From contig CAWKLL010000039.1 in assembly GCA_963850255.1 (NCBI GenBank), positions 1-64,000 of the forward strand: a stretch of DNA of 64,000 nucleotides, in the 5' to 3' direction. A model generated the notes under the pieces. That model worked only from the letters and a program-made list of their open reading frames with translations. It was not told where the DNA came from and did no database searches. This stretch comes from J054 sp963850255 (GTDB lineage: Bacteria > Pseudomonadota > Gammaproteobacteria > Steroidobacterales > GCA-2729495). Position 1 is the stretch's first letter; each line of letters starts with the position of its first letter. Shown here piece after piece: positions 16,801 to 26,107 of the stretch. A program made the position numbers and the translations under genes.

Positions 16801-16887
16801 GGAGAGGGAGGGATTCGAACCCTCGAAGGGCTTTTAACCCTTACTCCCTTAGCAGGGGAGCGCTTTCGACCACTCAGCCACCTCTCC
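16797..16887 (-). tRNA. tRNA-Ser(GCU)
   Basis: A class II tRNA read on the minus strand from 16887. The acceptor stem GGAGAGG pairs with CCTCTCC, the D arm has GGCTGAGTGG, the anticodon arm is CTCCC-CTGCTAA-GGGAG (anticodon GCT, decoding AGC/AGU), a long variable arm follows, then the T arm GAGGGTTCGAATCCCTC. Discriminator G is at 16800 and CCA is encoded (16799-16797). It lies 122 bp downstream of csrA, the same neighbour as in E. coli. Confidence 0.97.
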
Positions 16888-17009
16888 ATATCCGGGTTTT
16901 CTGCGGGCAACGGGTTCGCTAACGCTTGACCCGTGTGAGCTTGCTATTGAGCCCGGGCGCGTACCTTAACCGATTCAGGCCGCTGGCCAAAGACCGGGCC
17001 GGGATGAAT

Positions 17010-17222
17010 TTAGTCGTTTACCGCATCGGGCAGATCGTGATCACCGGCGCCGTTTTGCTGTTCGCGGGCAATGCGCTCGTAAATCTCTTCGCGATGCACG
17101 GTAATTTCCTTGGGGGCCTTTACACCCAGGCGAACCTGGTTGCCTTTGACGCCCAAAACGGTCACGTCCACGTCATTACCAATGATGACCGTCTCGCCGA
17201 CGCGTCTCGTGAGTATGAGCAT
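17010..17222 (-). CDS. csrA: Carbon storage regulator CsrA
   Basis: A 70-residue RNA-binding global post-transcriptional regulator. MLILTRRVGETVIIG, GNQVRLGVKAPKEITVHREEIYERI carry the conserved residues, including the RNA-contacting L4, R6 and the VHREEI region (R44 in E. coli numbering). ATG 17222 has a strong AGGGGGAG directly upstream; the frame is open further but unlike the family. The C-terminal tail (NGAGDHDLPDAVND) is a little longer than in E. coli. Placed between alaS and tRNA-Ser as in many Gammaproteobacteria; 272 bp separate it from alaS and must hold its promoter. Confidence 0.96.
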   Translation of the reverse strand: MLILTRRVGETVIIGNDVDVTVLGVKGNQVRLGVKAPKEITVHREEIYERIAREQQNGAGDHDLPDAVND

Positions 17223-17462
17223 GACTCCCCCTGTTATTTTTATTTCCTTATCCCCGCACCTTCCTGGAGCGGGCCCCGATTCCCTGCGCGTTCCCCAACC
17301 AGGCAATGCTTTCCTGGCCAGCGCAAAGGTCAGAAGGAACCGTCGGTAGCCATCACGGCAACCTCGGGCAAACCCTTATGAACCACTCGGTTTGAGCAGC
17401 ATACCGCAGCGCGGCGCTGCATTTCCAGTGGATTACCGCTGTGAGGTCAGGAAAAACCTGAG

Positions 17463-17486
17463 AAAAACAGCGGCTTAAGGCGCCGC
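17463..17486 (-). terminator. Rho-independent terminator after alaS
   Basis: On the minus strand, eight bases after the alaS stop, GCGGC-GCCTTAA-GCCGC forms a 5-bp GC stem followed by TGTTTTT. It separates alaS from csrA. Confidence 0.6.
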
Positions 17487-17494
17487 AGCAGCAC

Positions 17495-20104
17495 CTAGCC
17501 CAGCTTCGCGGCAACCCACGCCGGCACCGAGGCCAGCGCCGCATCCAGGGCGGCCGGATCGCTGCCGCCAGCCTGGGCAAAATCCGGGCGCCCACCGCCC
17601 TTGCCGCCCACCTGCGCGGCCACCGCGTTGACCAGATCGCCGGCGCGCAGTGTCTTGCTCTGATCCTTGCTGACGCCGGCTACCAGGCGGACTTTACCGT
17701 CGCTGGTGGCACTTCCCAGCACCACGGCACTGTCGCCCAGCCGCGATCTCAAGCGGTCCAGGGTATCGCGCAGAGTCTTTGTATCCAGGTCATCGGCAAC
17801 CCGCAGGGCCAACACCTTGATATCGCCGACCAACACAGCCGCCTCGGTGGGATCGCTGCCGCCGGCGCCGCCGGCAATCTGTGCCTTGAGCTGCTGTAGC
17901 TCCTTCTCGAGAGCCTTGTTGCGCTCCAGCGCCTGGGCCACCCGTGCCTCGACCTCGCCCGGGCCCGCCTTCACCAGGCTCGCCAGGCGTGCAAGCACGA
18001 TTTCATCAGCGCGGACCTGATCCAGCGCGGCCTGACCCGTAATGGCTTCAATGCGCCGCACACCGGCAGCAATGCCGGTCTCACTGCTGATGCGAAACAA
18101 GCCGATATCACCCGCCCGCGAAACATGCGTGCCACCGCATAACTCGGTGGAAAAATCACCCAGGCTAAGCACGCGCACTTCGTCACCGTATTTTTCGCCG
18201 AACAGCGCCATGGCACCGGCTTCCAGAGCGGCGTCATAGGACATCAGCCGCGTTTCGGCCGGGGCATTGGCACGAATCTGCGCATTGACCAGGGTCTCGA
18301 CCTGACCCAGTTCGGCAGCGCTGAGCGGCTCGTAATGAGAAAAGTCGAAACGCAGGCGCTGCGGACCCACCATGGAACCTTTCTGGCCAACGTGCTCTCC
18401 CAGCACCTTGCGAAGCGCCGCATGTAATAGATGGGTGGCCGAATGATTCAGCACCGTCGCCGTGCGACGCTCAGCGTCGACTTCCGCCTGCACGATATCT
18501 CCGGGACGAAACTCGCCTTGTTCACACACACCCAGATGCACATGCGCGGACGCATTCTTGACCGTATCGGTGACCCGAAAACGCGCGCCGGCAGCCGTGC
18601 GCAGCGTGCCGCGGTCGCCCAGCTGCCCGCCGCTTTCGGCATAAAACGGGGTGGCGGCCAGCACCAGTCCACCTTGCTCGCCGGCCTTCAGAACCTCGCC
18701 ACGGCCTGCCTCCAGTAGCACGGTGCTTAGCACCGACTCGCCACTGAGCTGTGCGTAGCCTGTGAACTCGGTTTGTTCGTCCAGCCGAAGCTTGGCGTTG
18801 TCGGCCATGGAGAACTTCTGCGCGGCGCGGGCGCGGGCCCGCTGCGCCTGCATGGCCGTCTCGAAGCCGGCACGATCGACTTCAACATTGCGCACGCGGG
18901 CAATATCTGCAGTGAGATCCACGGGGAAGCCATACGTATCGTAGAGCTTGAAAACCAGGTCACCGGGCAGCGTATTGTCGGACAGCCCGGCGAACGTTTC
19001 CTCCAGCATGCGCATGCCCTGGGACAGCGTCTCGGCAAAACGCTCCTCTTCGTTGCGCAGGACTTTCTCAATATGCGGCACGGCGGCACTAAGCTCCGGA
19101 TAGGCCGAGCCCATCTGCTGCTCAAGCGGCGCCACCAGGCGATGAAAAAAGGCTTCTTTAACACCCAGCTCGTAGCCGTGACGCACGGCGCGCCGGATGA
19201 TCCGGCGCAGCACGTAACCCCGCCCTTCATTGCCCGGCAATACCCCGTCGGTAATCAGGAAAGCACAGGCACGGATATGGTCTGCAATCACCCGCAGGGA
19301 AGGCGAGGCCCGATCATCAACGGCAACGATCCGGGCGATGTCATCAATGAGGTTTTTGAACAGATCTATATCGTAGTTGCTATGTACGCCCTGCATGACC
19401 GCGGCAATTCGCTCAAGCCCCATGCCGGTATCCACGGAAGGCTTGGGCAATGGCTGCATGTCGCCGTTAGCCGAACGGTCGAATTGCATGAACACGAGGT
19501 TCCAGATTTCGACATAGCGATCGCCGTCTTCGTCGGCGGATCCGGGCGGACCACCCGGCACTTCCGGCCCGTGGTCATAAAATAATTCACTGCAAGGCCC
19601 ACAGGGCCCGGTATCGCCCATGGACCAGAAGTTGTCCTTCTCGCCGAGGCGCCCGAAGCGCTGCGGATCGATACCGATTTCATTGAGCCAGATATCGGCA
19701 GCTTCATCATCGTCCTGGTAGACGGTGACCCACAAACGTTCGGCCGGAATACCCAGCTCGCCGGTAATAAATTGCCAGGCGAACCGGATCGCCTCACGCT
19801 TGAAGTAGTCGCCGAAGCTGAAATTGCCCAGCATCTCGAAAAAAGTGTGATGCCGGGCGGTATAACCCACGTTCTCCAGATCATTGTGCTTGCCGCCGGC
19901 GCGCACACAACGCTGGGAACTGGCCGCGCGTTGATAGTCGCGCTGTTCCTGGCCGAGGAAAACGTCCTTGAATTGCACCATGCCCGCGTTGGTGAATAAC
20001 AGGGTCGGGTCGTTGCCCGGCACCAGCGGCGAACTGGCTACGACGCGATGACCCTCACGGGCAAAGTAGTCGAGAAATAACTGGCGTAATTCCGAGGTAG
20101 TCAT
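17495..20104 (-). CDS. alaS: Alanyl-tRNA synthetase
   Basis: An 869-residue enzyme that charges tRNA-Ala. The class II core with RCVRAGGKHNDLENVG is N-terminal; the editing domain carries HSATHLLHAAL and the downstream CGGTHV zinc/editing motif; the C-terminal oligomerisation/C-Ala region follows. Normal length, intact. It is 15 bp after recX and ends recA-recX-alaS. Confidence 0.98.
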   Translation of the reverse strand: MTTSELRQLFLDYFAREGHRVVASSPLVPGNDPTLLFTNAGMVQFKDVFLGQEQRDYQRAASSQRCVRAGGKHNDLENVGYTARHHTFFEMLGNFSFGDYFKREAIRFAWQFITGELGIPAERLWVTVYQDDDEAADIWLNEIGIDPQRFGRLGEKDNFWSMGDTGPCGPCSELFYDHGPEVPGGPPGSADEDGDRYVEIWNLVFMQFDRSANGDMQPLPKPSVDTGMGLERIAAVMQGVHSNYDIDLFKNLIDDIARIVAVDDRASPSLRVIADHIRACAFLITDGVLPGNEGRGYVLRRIIRRAVRHGYELGVKEAFFHRLVAPLEQQMGSAYPELSAAVPHIEKVLRNEEERFAETLSQGMRMLEETFAGLSDNTLPGDLVFKLYDTYGFPVDLTADIARVRNVEVDRAGFETAMQAQRARARAAQKFSMADNAKLRLDEQTEFTGYAQLSGESVLSTVLLEAGRGEVLKAGEQGGLVLAATPFYAESGGQLGDRGTLRTAAGARFRVTDTVKNASAHVHLGVCEQGEFRPGDIVQAEVDAERRTATVLNHSATHLLHAALRKVLGEHVGQKGSMVGPQRLRFDFSHYEPLSAAELGQVETLVNAQIRANAPAETRLMSYDAALEAGAMALFGEKYGDEVRVLSLGDFSTELCGGTHVSRAGDIGLFRISSETGIAAGVRRIEAITGQAALDQVRADEIVLARLASLVKAGPGEVEARVAQALERNKALEKELQQLKAQIAGGAGGSDPTEAAVLVGDIKVLALRVADDLDTKTLRDTLDRLRSRLGDSAVVLGSATSDGKVRLVAGVSKDQSKTLRAGDLVNAVAAQVGGKGGGRPDFAQAGGSDPAALDAALASVPAWVAAKLG

Positions 20105-20119
20105 GTTTGCCGAGCCTTG

Positions 20120-20593
20120 TCAGACCGATTCATCGGTCGCATTCAGTTCCCGGCTGATCTGCTCACCGGTAAAGCCGCGATATTCAAGAAATTTCGCCTG
20201 ACGGGCACGCTCCTTGAACTCTCCTGGTAGCTCGGGACCAAATTTCTTGACCCTGGCTGCGCGTGCCGCTGCGGACCAATCCACACTGGCCAGCGGTTCA
20301 TGGGCCAGTGTCTCGGCCACGCCGCGCGCGTCCAGCTCCAGCTGAATGCGCCGGGGACCCTGGCCCCGGCGCACCCGGGCAGCAACGAAAGCCTCGGCGA
20401 AACGCGCGTCGCTGGCAAGCCCCTCGGCTGCCAGCGCCGTTACCGCCTGGTCAATCTCATCTGCCGCAAACTCGCGCAATGCGAGCTTGCGGCGCAATTC
20501 GGTGCAGGAATGCTCGCGCCGGGACAGCAGGTCCATGGCGACATGACGAGCTGACCGCGCGGTTTTAGAGGCCCCGCGCATCTCTGACCACAA
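20120..20593 (-). CDS. recX: Recombination regulatory protein RecX
   Basis: A 157-residue regulator that binds RecA filaments and limits recombinase activity. The tandem three-helix repeats are recognisable: ARHVAMDLLSRREHSCTELR, the GLASDARFAEAFVAARVRRGQGPRRI block and the C-terminal FLEYRGFTGEQI. Twelve bp after recA on the same strand, so expressed with it. Confidence 0.93.
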   Translation of the reverse strand: MWSEMRGASKTARSARHVAMDLLSRREHSCTELRRKLALREFAADEIDQAVTALAAEGLASDARFAEAFVAARVRRGQGPRRIQLELDARGVAETLAHEPLASVDWSAAARAARVKKFGPELPGEFKERARQAKFLEYRGFTGEQISRELNATDESV

Positions 20594-20605
20594 TGCCTCG
20601 CAGGA

Positions 20606-21649
20606 TCAGGCCTGGGCGGCCTCTTCCGAAGCTTCGGCAGCATCCTCAGCCGGCGGCGTGCTGGGCAGCAGTCGCTCGCGCACCCGCGCTTCGATCTCGG
20701 CGGCGATCTCAGGATTCTGCAGCATGAATTCGCGGCTGTTTTCCTTGCCCTGGCCGATGCGGTCGCCGTTATAGCTGTACCAGGCGCCGGACTTGTCGAC
20801 GATGTTCTCGCGCACACCGATATCGATGATCTCGCCTTCTCTGGAGATTCCCTGGCCATAGAGAATCTCAAATTCGGCCATCTTGAATGGCGGCGCCACC
20901 TTGTTCTTAACCACTTTCACGCGGGTCTGGTTACCGACCACTTCATCGCCTTTCTTAATGGCGCCGATGCGGCGAATATCCAGGCGGACGGAAGAATAGA
21001 ACTTCAGCGCGTTACCACCGGTGGTCGTTTCCGGGCTGCCGAACATTACGCCGATCTTCATGCGGATCTGGTTAATGAAAATGACCATGGCATTGGAACG
21101 CTTGATGTTGCCCGTCAGCTTGCGCAAGGCCTGCGACATCAGGCGCGCCTGCAAGCCCACATGGGTGTCACCCATTTCGCCTTCGATCTCGGCCTTGGGT
21201 GTCAGCGCGGCAACGGAGTCGACCACGATTACATCAACGGCACCGGAGCGCACCAGCATATCGGTAATTTCCAGCGCCTGCTCACCCGTATCCGGTTGCG
21301 AGACCAGCAGATCTTCAACATTCACGCCGAGTTTTTCGGCATAGAGAGGATCCAGCGCATGTTCAGCATCGACGAAGGCCGCTGTGCCGCCGACTTTCTG
21401 GCATTCGGCCACCACCTGCAGGGTCAGTGTGGTTTTGCCCGAGGATTCCGGGCCGTAAATTTCAACCACCCGACCGCGCGGTAATCCGCCGATGCCCAGT
21501 GCGACATCCAGGCCCAGTGAACCGGTGGAAACGACTTCTATATCAGGGATTGAACCCGGATCGCCCATGCGCATGACCGAACCTTTGCCAAACTGTTTTT
21601 CGATCTGTCCGAGAGCGGCGGCCAGGGCTTTCTTGCGATTGTCGTCCAT
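20606..21649 (-). CDS. recA: Recombinase RecA
   Basis: A 347-residue DNA strand-exchange ATPase and SOS co-protease. Walker A GPESSGKTT (about 66-74), Walker B VIVVDSVAAL, loop L1 GEMGDTHVGLQARLMSQALRK-type region and L2 INQIRMKIGVMFGSPETTTGG are intact; the acidic/Ala-rich C-terminal tail is typical. Heads recA-recX-alaS. A candidate LexA box lies 47 bp upstream. Confidence 0.99.
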   Translation of the reverse strand: MDDNRKKALAAALGQIEKQFGKGSVMRMGDPGSIPDIEVVSTGSLGLDVALGIGGLPRGRVVEIYGPESSGKTTLTLQVVAECQKVGGTAAFVDAEHALDPLYAEKLGVNVEDLLVSQPDTGEQALEITDMLVRSGAVDVIVVDSVAALTPKAEIEGEMGDTHVGLQARLMSQALRKLTGNIKRSNAMVIFINQIRMKIGVMFGSPETTTGGNALKFYSSVRLDIRRIGAIKKGDEVVGNQTRVKVVKNKVAPPFKMAEFEILYGQGISREGEIIDIGVRENIVDKSGAWYSYNGDRIGQGKENSREFMLQNPEIAAEIEARVRERLLPSTPPAEDAAEASEEAAQA

Positions 21650-21695
21650 GTTGATTCCGTTAATTGACTAGCGGGTTAAAAGGTACGGCGGTGCG

Positions 21696-21711
21696 CTGGA
21701 TTATTCCACAG
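21696..21711 (-). promoter_or_regulatory. Candidate LexA (SOS) box upstream of recA
   Basis: The minus strand reads CTGT-GGAATAAT-CCAG, one base off the gammaproteobacterial CTGT-N8-ACAG consensus, and the AATAAT inside it could serve as -10. The spacing (47 bp before the recA ATG) suits a promoter-overlapping operator. No convincing -35 seen. Confidence 0.5.
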
Positions 21712-21829
21712 ATACCCGGGGTGCACAGCCTGCAGAAAGTCAGATTTTAAGGCACTTATGGCTCAGTCGATGAGCCTGCTCGAACGCGCTGAATTCCCGT
21801 GAAAAGACACCGGCGCGCGAACCCGCTGG

Positions 21830-22327
21830 TCAAGCAGACTGCAAGCTCGCGAGCAAAGCTTGCAAGGCCGCCGCCACGGTTTCGCGGCGCACATCCTCGC
21901 GATTGCCGGAAAACTGCCGCCGCTCGCTACCGCATTCGGTGGCCGTCGCCCAGGCCAGCCAGACGGTGCCCACGGGCTTATCGGCGGAGCCGCCGCCAGG
22001 GCCGGCAACACCGCTGACGGCCACGGCCAGGTCTGCATCGCCCTGGCTCAGAACGCCGCGGGCCATAGCCTCGACCACCGACTGACTGACCGCGCCCTGC
22101 GCCTCTATAAGGCCGCCCGGAATTCCCAGCAGGGCTGTTTTCGCCGCGTTGCTGTAACTGACCACCCCGCCCTCGAACCAGGCCGAACTGCCGGGCACAT
22201 CGGTCAGGCACTTGGCGATCCAGCCGCCGGTGCAGGACTCCGCGGTGGTGAGGCGCTTACCGCTGGTCAGCGCAGCCTGGGCGACCAGGCCGGACAGGCG
22301 CATTAACTCGGAATCTGTTTGCTTCAT
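21830..22327 (-). CDS. CinA C-terminal domain protein (NMN amidohydrolase, PncC-like)
   Basis: A 165-residue stand-alone CinA C-terminal domain, the part that hydrolyses nicotinamide mononucleotide to nicotinic acid mononucleotide in NAD salvage. RLTTAESCTGGWIAKCLTDV, WFEGGVVSYSN and VSGVAGPGGGSADKPVGTVW are the diagnostic segments. Located just upstream of recA as in many Gammaproteobacteria, and overlapping the preceding glycosyltransferase by 4 nt (ATGA). Confidence 0.92.
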   Translation of the reverse strand: MKQTDSELMRLSGLVAQAALTSGKRLTTAESCTGGWIAKCLTDVPGSSAWFEGGVVSYSNAAKTALLGIPGGLIEAQGAVSQSVVEAMARGVLSQGDADLAVAVSGVAGPGGGSADKPVGTVWLAWATATECGSERRQFSGNREDVRRETVAAALQALLASLQSA

Positions 22328-23415
22328 GCCTGTGCTCCCAGCAGCTCCTGATAAACGTCCAGATTGCCCTGCAACATGCGCTCGGGGCTGAAGTGTCTGC
22401 GTACCTGTTCACGCGCCCCGTCGGCCAGTTGCGCGTGCAGGCGCGGGTTCCACAACAGCCGGCTGATGGCCGCGGCCAGCGCGTCGAGGTCACCGGGCGG
22501 TACCAGCAGGCCGGAGCGTCCGTCATCCACGGCTTCCACCAGGCCCGGAATACGGAAGCCCACCACGGGAACGCCGGCTGCCTGGGCCTCCAGAAGAGCA
22601 ATGCCGAGCCCTTCCCGGTAAGCCGGATGCAGGACCATCTCGAGGTGGCCGAGGAAATCCAGCAGATCGGCGCGATAGCCAATCAGGCGCACCTGCGACT
22701 GCAAGCCGGCTGCGGCAAATTCGCCCCGCAGGCGCGCTTCCAGAGGGCCGCGCCCGAACAGCAACACACGTGCATCGGGGCACGCGGTAAGCACCTGCGG
22801 CAATACCTCCAGCAACTGACGATGACCTTTGCGCGGAATCAGCTGGGCGATGACGCCAATGGTGGGCTGCCCCGGGCGCAAATTAAACTCAGCGCGAAAA
22901 CGATCCACGGGCCAGCGCGGCTGGCAGGCTTCAGGCACCACGGCGCTGACGACGCGGCGCAGTTTGCTGGCCGGCGCGCCATCGCGACGGAGCTGGGCTT
23001 CGACGCCGGCTGAGATGGCCACGATGCGATCGCATAGCTGGTAGCGCAGCTTGCGCAGCAGCGGCACATCGGGATTATCCACGCGGCGGGTCAACACCAC
23101 CGGGCGGCCGCTGAAGCGGGCCGCCAGCAAACCCCAGCTGTCGGCACCGCGCCGGCTGTGCAGATGGACCAGGTCCGGGCGCAGCTTCCCGATCAGGCGA
23201 TACAGGTCAGGTAACAGGCGGGCGTCGAGGTCGCCGCCCGCCGGCAGCGCGCGCATCGGCAGTCCAGCGCCCAGGGCCGTCGCGGCTACCTCGCTGCCGG
23301 CTGCGCAAACCAGTGTGCTCTGACAACCCAGGGCCGGTAGCCCCGTGGCCAGTTGCAGGACCTGGCCGGCGCCGCCATATAGGTGCCGGCCGGTTTCGAT
23401 GTGCAGCACGTGCAT
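22324..23415 (-). CDS. GT4-family glycosyltransferase
   Basis: A 363-residue GT-B glycosyltransferase. The N-terminal acceptor domain starts HVLHIETGRHLYGGAGQVLQ-like and contains DLVHLHSRRGADSWG; the C-terminal donor domain has IGVIAQLIPRKGHRQLLEV and the E-x7-E motif in REGLGIALLEAQAAGVPVVG. It probably transfers a hexose in envelope polysaccharide or LPS core synthesis. It overlaps cinA and is divergent from mutS with 57 bp between the starts. Confidence 0.85.
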   Translation of the reverse strand: MHVLHIETGRHLYGGAGQVLQLATGLPALGCQSTLVCAAGSEVAATALGAGLPMRALPAGGDLDARLLPDLYRLIGKLRPDLVHLHSRRGADSWGLLAARFSGRPVVLTRRVDNPDVPLLRKLRYQLCDRIVAISAGVEAQLRRDGAPASKLRRVVSAVVPEACQPRWPVDRFRAEFNLRPGQPTIGVIAQLIPRKGHRQLLEVLPQVLTACPDARVLLFGRGPLEARLRGEFAAAGLQSQVRLIGYRADLLDFLGHLEMVLHPAYREGLGIALLEAQAAGVPVVGFRIPGLVEAVDDGRSGLLVPPGDLDALAAAISRLLWNPRLHAQLADGAREQVRRHFSPERMLQGNLDVYQELLGAQA

Positions 23416-23472
23416 TGTCTGCAGTTTAGCGCGCTTGTTGGGGCCGACCGCGGCTTAAGGCAATATCACAGC

Positions 23473-26064
23473 ATGAACGCCACCCGTCCCGCGCCCGACG
23501 AGCCCGCTGCAGGGCATACGCCAATGATGCAGCAGTACCTGCGCATCAAGGCGGAGTTTCCAGACACGCTGCTGTTCTATCGCATGGGCGATTTTTACGA
23601 GCTGTTTTTTGACGACGCCCGCCGCGCCGCTGAACTCATCGACATCACCCTGACCGCGCGCGGCAAATCCGGCGGCGAGCCGATCCCGATGGCCGGCGTG
23701 CCTCATCATGCCGCGGACAATTACCTGGCCCGGCTGGTCCGACGCGGCGAGTCGGTGGCCATTTGTGAGCAGATTGGCGACCCGGCTACCAGCAAGGGCC
23801 CCGTTGAACGGCAGGTGGTTCGCGTAATCACGCCCGGCACCCTCACCGAAGAGGCACTGCTGGATGCGCGCCGCGATAACCTGGTGGCGGCCCTTTGCCT
23901 GGACGATCCGCAACCCGGTCTTGCCTGGCTGGACCTCAGCGCCGGGCGCTTTCGGGTCATGGCGCTGGAGCAGTCCGATGCGGCGGCCGCCGAGCTCGCG
24001 CGGCTGAGCCCGGCCGAATTACTGATCGCCGAAGACCAGGCGCTGCCGGCGTCGGAACTGCTCAGCCTGCGCAAGCTGCCGCCCTGGCAGTTCGACCTGG
24101 ATAGCGCGCGCCGTGAACTATGCGAGCACTATGCGGTCCGCGACCTGAGCGGGTTTGGCTGCGAAGGCCTGAGCGGCGCGGTACGTGCCGCCGGCTGCCT
24201 GTTGCGCTACGTGCGCAACACCCAGCGCGGCGCCTTGCCGCATATCGACGCCCTGCGTACCGAACAACGCAGCGACGCGCTGCTGCTGGATGCCGGCACC
24301 CGCCGCAACCTGGAGCTGGAGGAAAGCCTGTCCGGCCACCTGGAGAATACCCTGGCCGGACTGATGGACCGTTGCGCCACCAGCATGGGTAGTCGCCGCC
24401 TGCGCCGCTGCCTGCAACGCCCGCTGCGCGACCCTGCGCAATTGCGCGCGCGCTACCAGGCCATCGCAGCCCTGGAATTACCTGGCAACAACCGCTTGCA
24501 CGACCAGCTGCACGCGATCGGTGACCTGGAGCGAATTCTCACCCGGGTGGCCCTGCAGTCCGCACGACCGCGCGACCTGGTGCAACTGCGCCGCGCGCTG
24601 GAGACGCTGCCGGACCTGCGCGATCTGCTGCCGCAGTCACAGTCACCGCTGCTGGAACAACTGGCCGGCGACCTGGCGGATCAACCCGCGCTGCTGGAGC
24701 AGCTACAACGCGGACTGATTGACGATCCGCCGGCATTGATTCGTGACGGCGGCGTCATTGCCCCGGGTTACGACACGCAACTCGACGAACTGCGCAATCT
24801 GAGTCGCAATGCCGACGATTACCTGGTCGAGCTGGAAAAACGCGAACGCGAACGTACCGGCCTGCCCTCGTTAAAGGTCGGCTATAACCGCGTGCACGGC
24901 TATTACATCGAAATCAGCAAAGCGCAGGCACAATCGGCGCCGGAGGACTACACGCGTCGACAAACGCTGAAGGGCGCCGAGCGCTACATCACTCCGGAAC
25001 TGAAAGAATTCGAAGGCAAGATATTGTCCAGCCGGGAACGCGCCCTGGCGCGCGAGAAGATGCTCTATCAGCAATTGCTGGAAGCACATTTGCCACTGCT
25101 TGCCGAACTGCAATGCATGGCCCGGGCCCTGGCCGAAATCGATCTGCTGGACAATTTCGCGCGCCGGGCCGCAGCTTTGAATCTGCGTCAGCCCGAACTC
25201 TGCAAGGAGTCGATCATCGATATTCGCGGCGGCCGCCACCCGGTAGTGGAGCAGGTATCCAGCGATGCCTTTGTGCCTAACGATTTGCGCATGGATGAAC
25301 AGCGCCGTCTGCTGATCATTACCGGGCCGAATATGGGCGGCAAGTCCACTTATATGCGCCAGGCAGCGCTGATTGTCATTCTCGCCTACGCCGGCAGTTT
25401 CGTGCCCGCCGAGTCGGCCCGCATAGGTCCCGTGGACCGCATCTTTACTCGCATTGGCGCAGCCGACGATTTATCCGGTGGTCGCTCAACCTTCATGGTG
25501 GAGATGACGGAAACCGCCGACATATTGAATAACGCGACGCCCCAGAGCCTGGTACTGATGGACGAAATTGGCCGCGGGACCAGCACCTTTGACGGACTCT
25601 CCCTGGCCTGGGCGACGGCCTGGCAAATCGGCCAGCAGTTGCAGGCGTTTACTTTATTCGCCACCCACTATTTTGAGTTGACGGCGCTGGCCGAAGAAAT
25701 ACCGGTCTGCGCCAACCTGCACCTGGATGCGACGGAACACGGCGATGAACTGGTGTTCCTGCACAGCGTTCGCGAGGGACCAGCGAATCAGAGTTACGGC
25801 TTGCAGGTAGCCCGACTGGCCGGCGTGCCAGCCGCAGTAATCCAACGCGCGCGGCAATTCCTTCTGCAGCTTGAGCAACAGTCTGCGGCCCAACAGGGCG
25901 CACACAATCCGCAACAACAACTCGCGCTGGAATCACCGCAGAAAGAACCGCCCATTGATCCTGTGCGTGCAGCATTGGAAGCGCTGCAGCCCGATGAGCT
26001 GACACCTCGGCAAGCGCTGGATGCGCTCTATAGGCTGATGGAAATCAGCAAGAACCAGGGTTAA
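23473..26064 (+). CDS. mutS: DNA mismatch repair protein MutS
   Basis: An 863-residue mismatch-recognition ATPase. The mismatch-contact Phe-x-Glu lies in MGDFYELFFDDA near the N-terminus; clamp and lever domains follow; the ABC ATPase has GPNMGGKSTYMRQ, LVLMDEIGRGTSTFDGLS and the TLFATHYFEL His. The C-terminal helix-turn-helix (LTPRQALDALYRLMEI) is present. I use ATG 23473, where MNATRPAPDEPAAGHTPMMQQY begins to match the family; 30 more codons are open upstream but unlike MutS. Confidence 0.97.
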   Translation: MNATRPAPDEPAAGHTPMMQQYLRIKAEFPDTLLFYRMGDFYELFFDDARRAAELIDITLTARGKSGGEPIPMAGVPHHAADNYLARLVRRGESVAICEQIGDPATSKGPVERQVVRVITPGTLTEEALLDARRDNLVAALCLDDPQPGLAWLDLSAGRFRVMALEQSDAAAAELARLSPAELLIAEDQALPASELLSLRKLPPWQFDLDSARRELCEHYAVRDLSGFGCEGLSGAVRAAGCLLRYVRNTQRGALPHIDALRTEQRSDALLLDAGTRRNLELEESLSGHLENTLAGLMDRCATSMGSRRLRRCLQRPLRDPAQLRARYQAIAALELPGNNRLHDQLHAIGDLERILTRVALQSARPRDLVQLRRALETLPDLRDLLPQSQSPLLEQLAGDLADQPALLEQLQRGLIDDPPALIRDGGVIAPGYDTQLDELRNLSRNADDYLVELEKRERERTGLPSLKVGYNRVHGYYIEISKAQAQSAPEDYTRRQTLKGAERYITPELKEFEGKILSSRERALAREKMLYQQLLEAHLPLLAELQCMARALAEIDLLDNFARRAAALNLRQPELCKESIIDIRGGRHPVVEQVSSDAFVPNDLRMDEQRRLLIITGPNMGGKSTYMRQAALIVILAYAGSFVPAESARIGPVDRIFTRIGAADDLSGGRSTFMVEMTETADILNNATPQSLVLMDEIGRGTSTFDGLSLAWATAWQIGQQLQAFTLFATHYFELTALAEEIPVCANLHLDATEHGDELVFLHSVREGPANQSYGLQVARLAGVPAAVIQRARQFLLQLEQQSAAQQGAHNPQQQLALESPQKEPPIDPVRAALEALQPDELTPRQALDALYRLMEISKNQG

Positions 26065-26107
26065 TTTCAAGCGCTGGCCAAGGAGCTGTGGTGCCGCACC
26101 GGCGCCG

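Noticed and set aside
16298..16837. Long open frames through the repeat array on both strands, including a 49-residue-periodic N-terminal extension of the ABC ATPase
   Set aside because: The 147-bp unit is a multiple of 3 and free of stops, so several frames stay open by construction. There is no ribosome site or known repeat protein, and the same bases include tRNA sequence.
16888..17009. A second tRNA or small RNA between csrA and tRNA-Ser
   Set aside because: An ACGGGT/ACCCGT inverted repeat is present but no cloverleaf, promoter or terminator could be supported.
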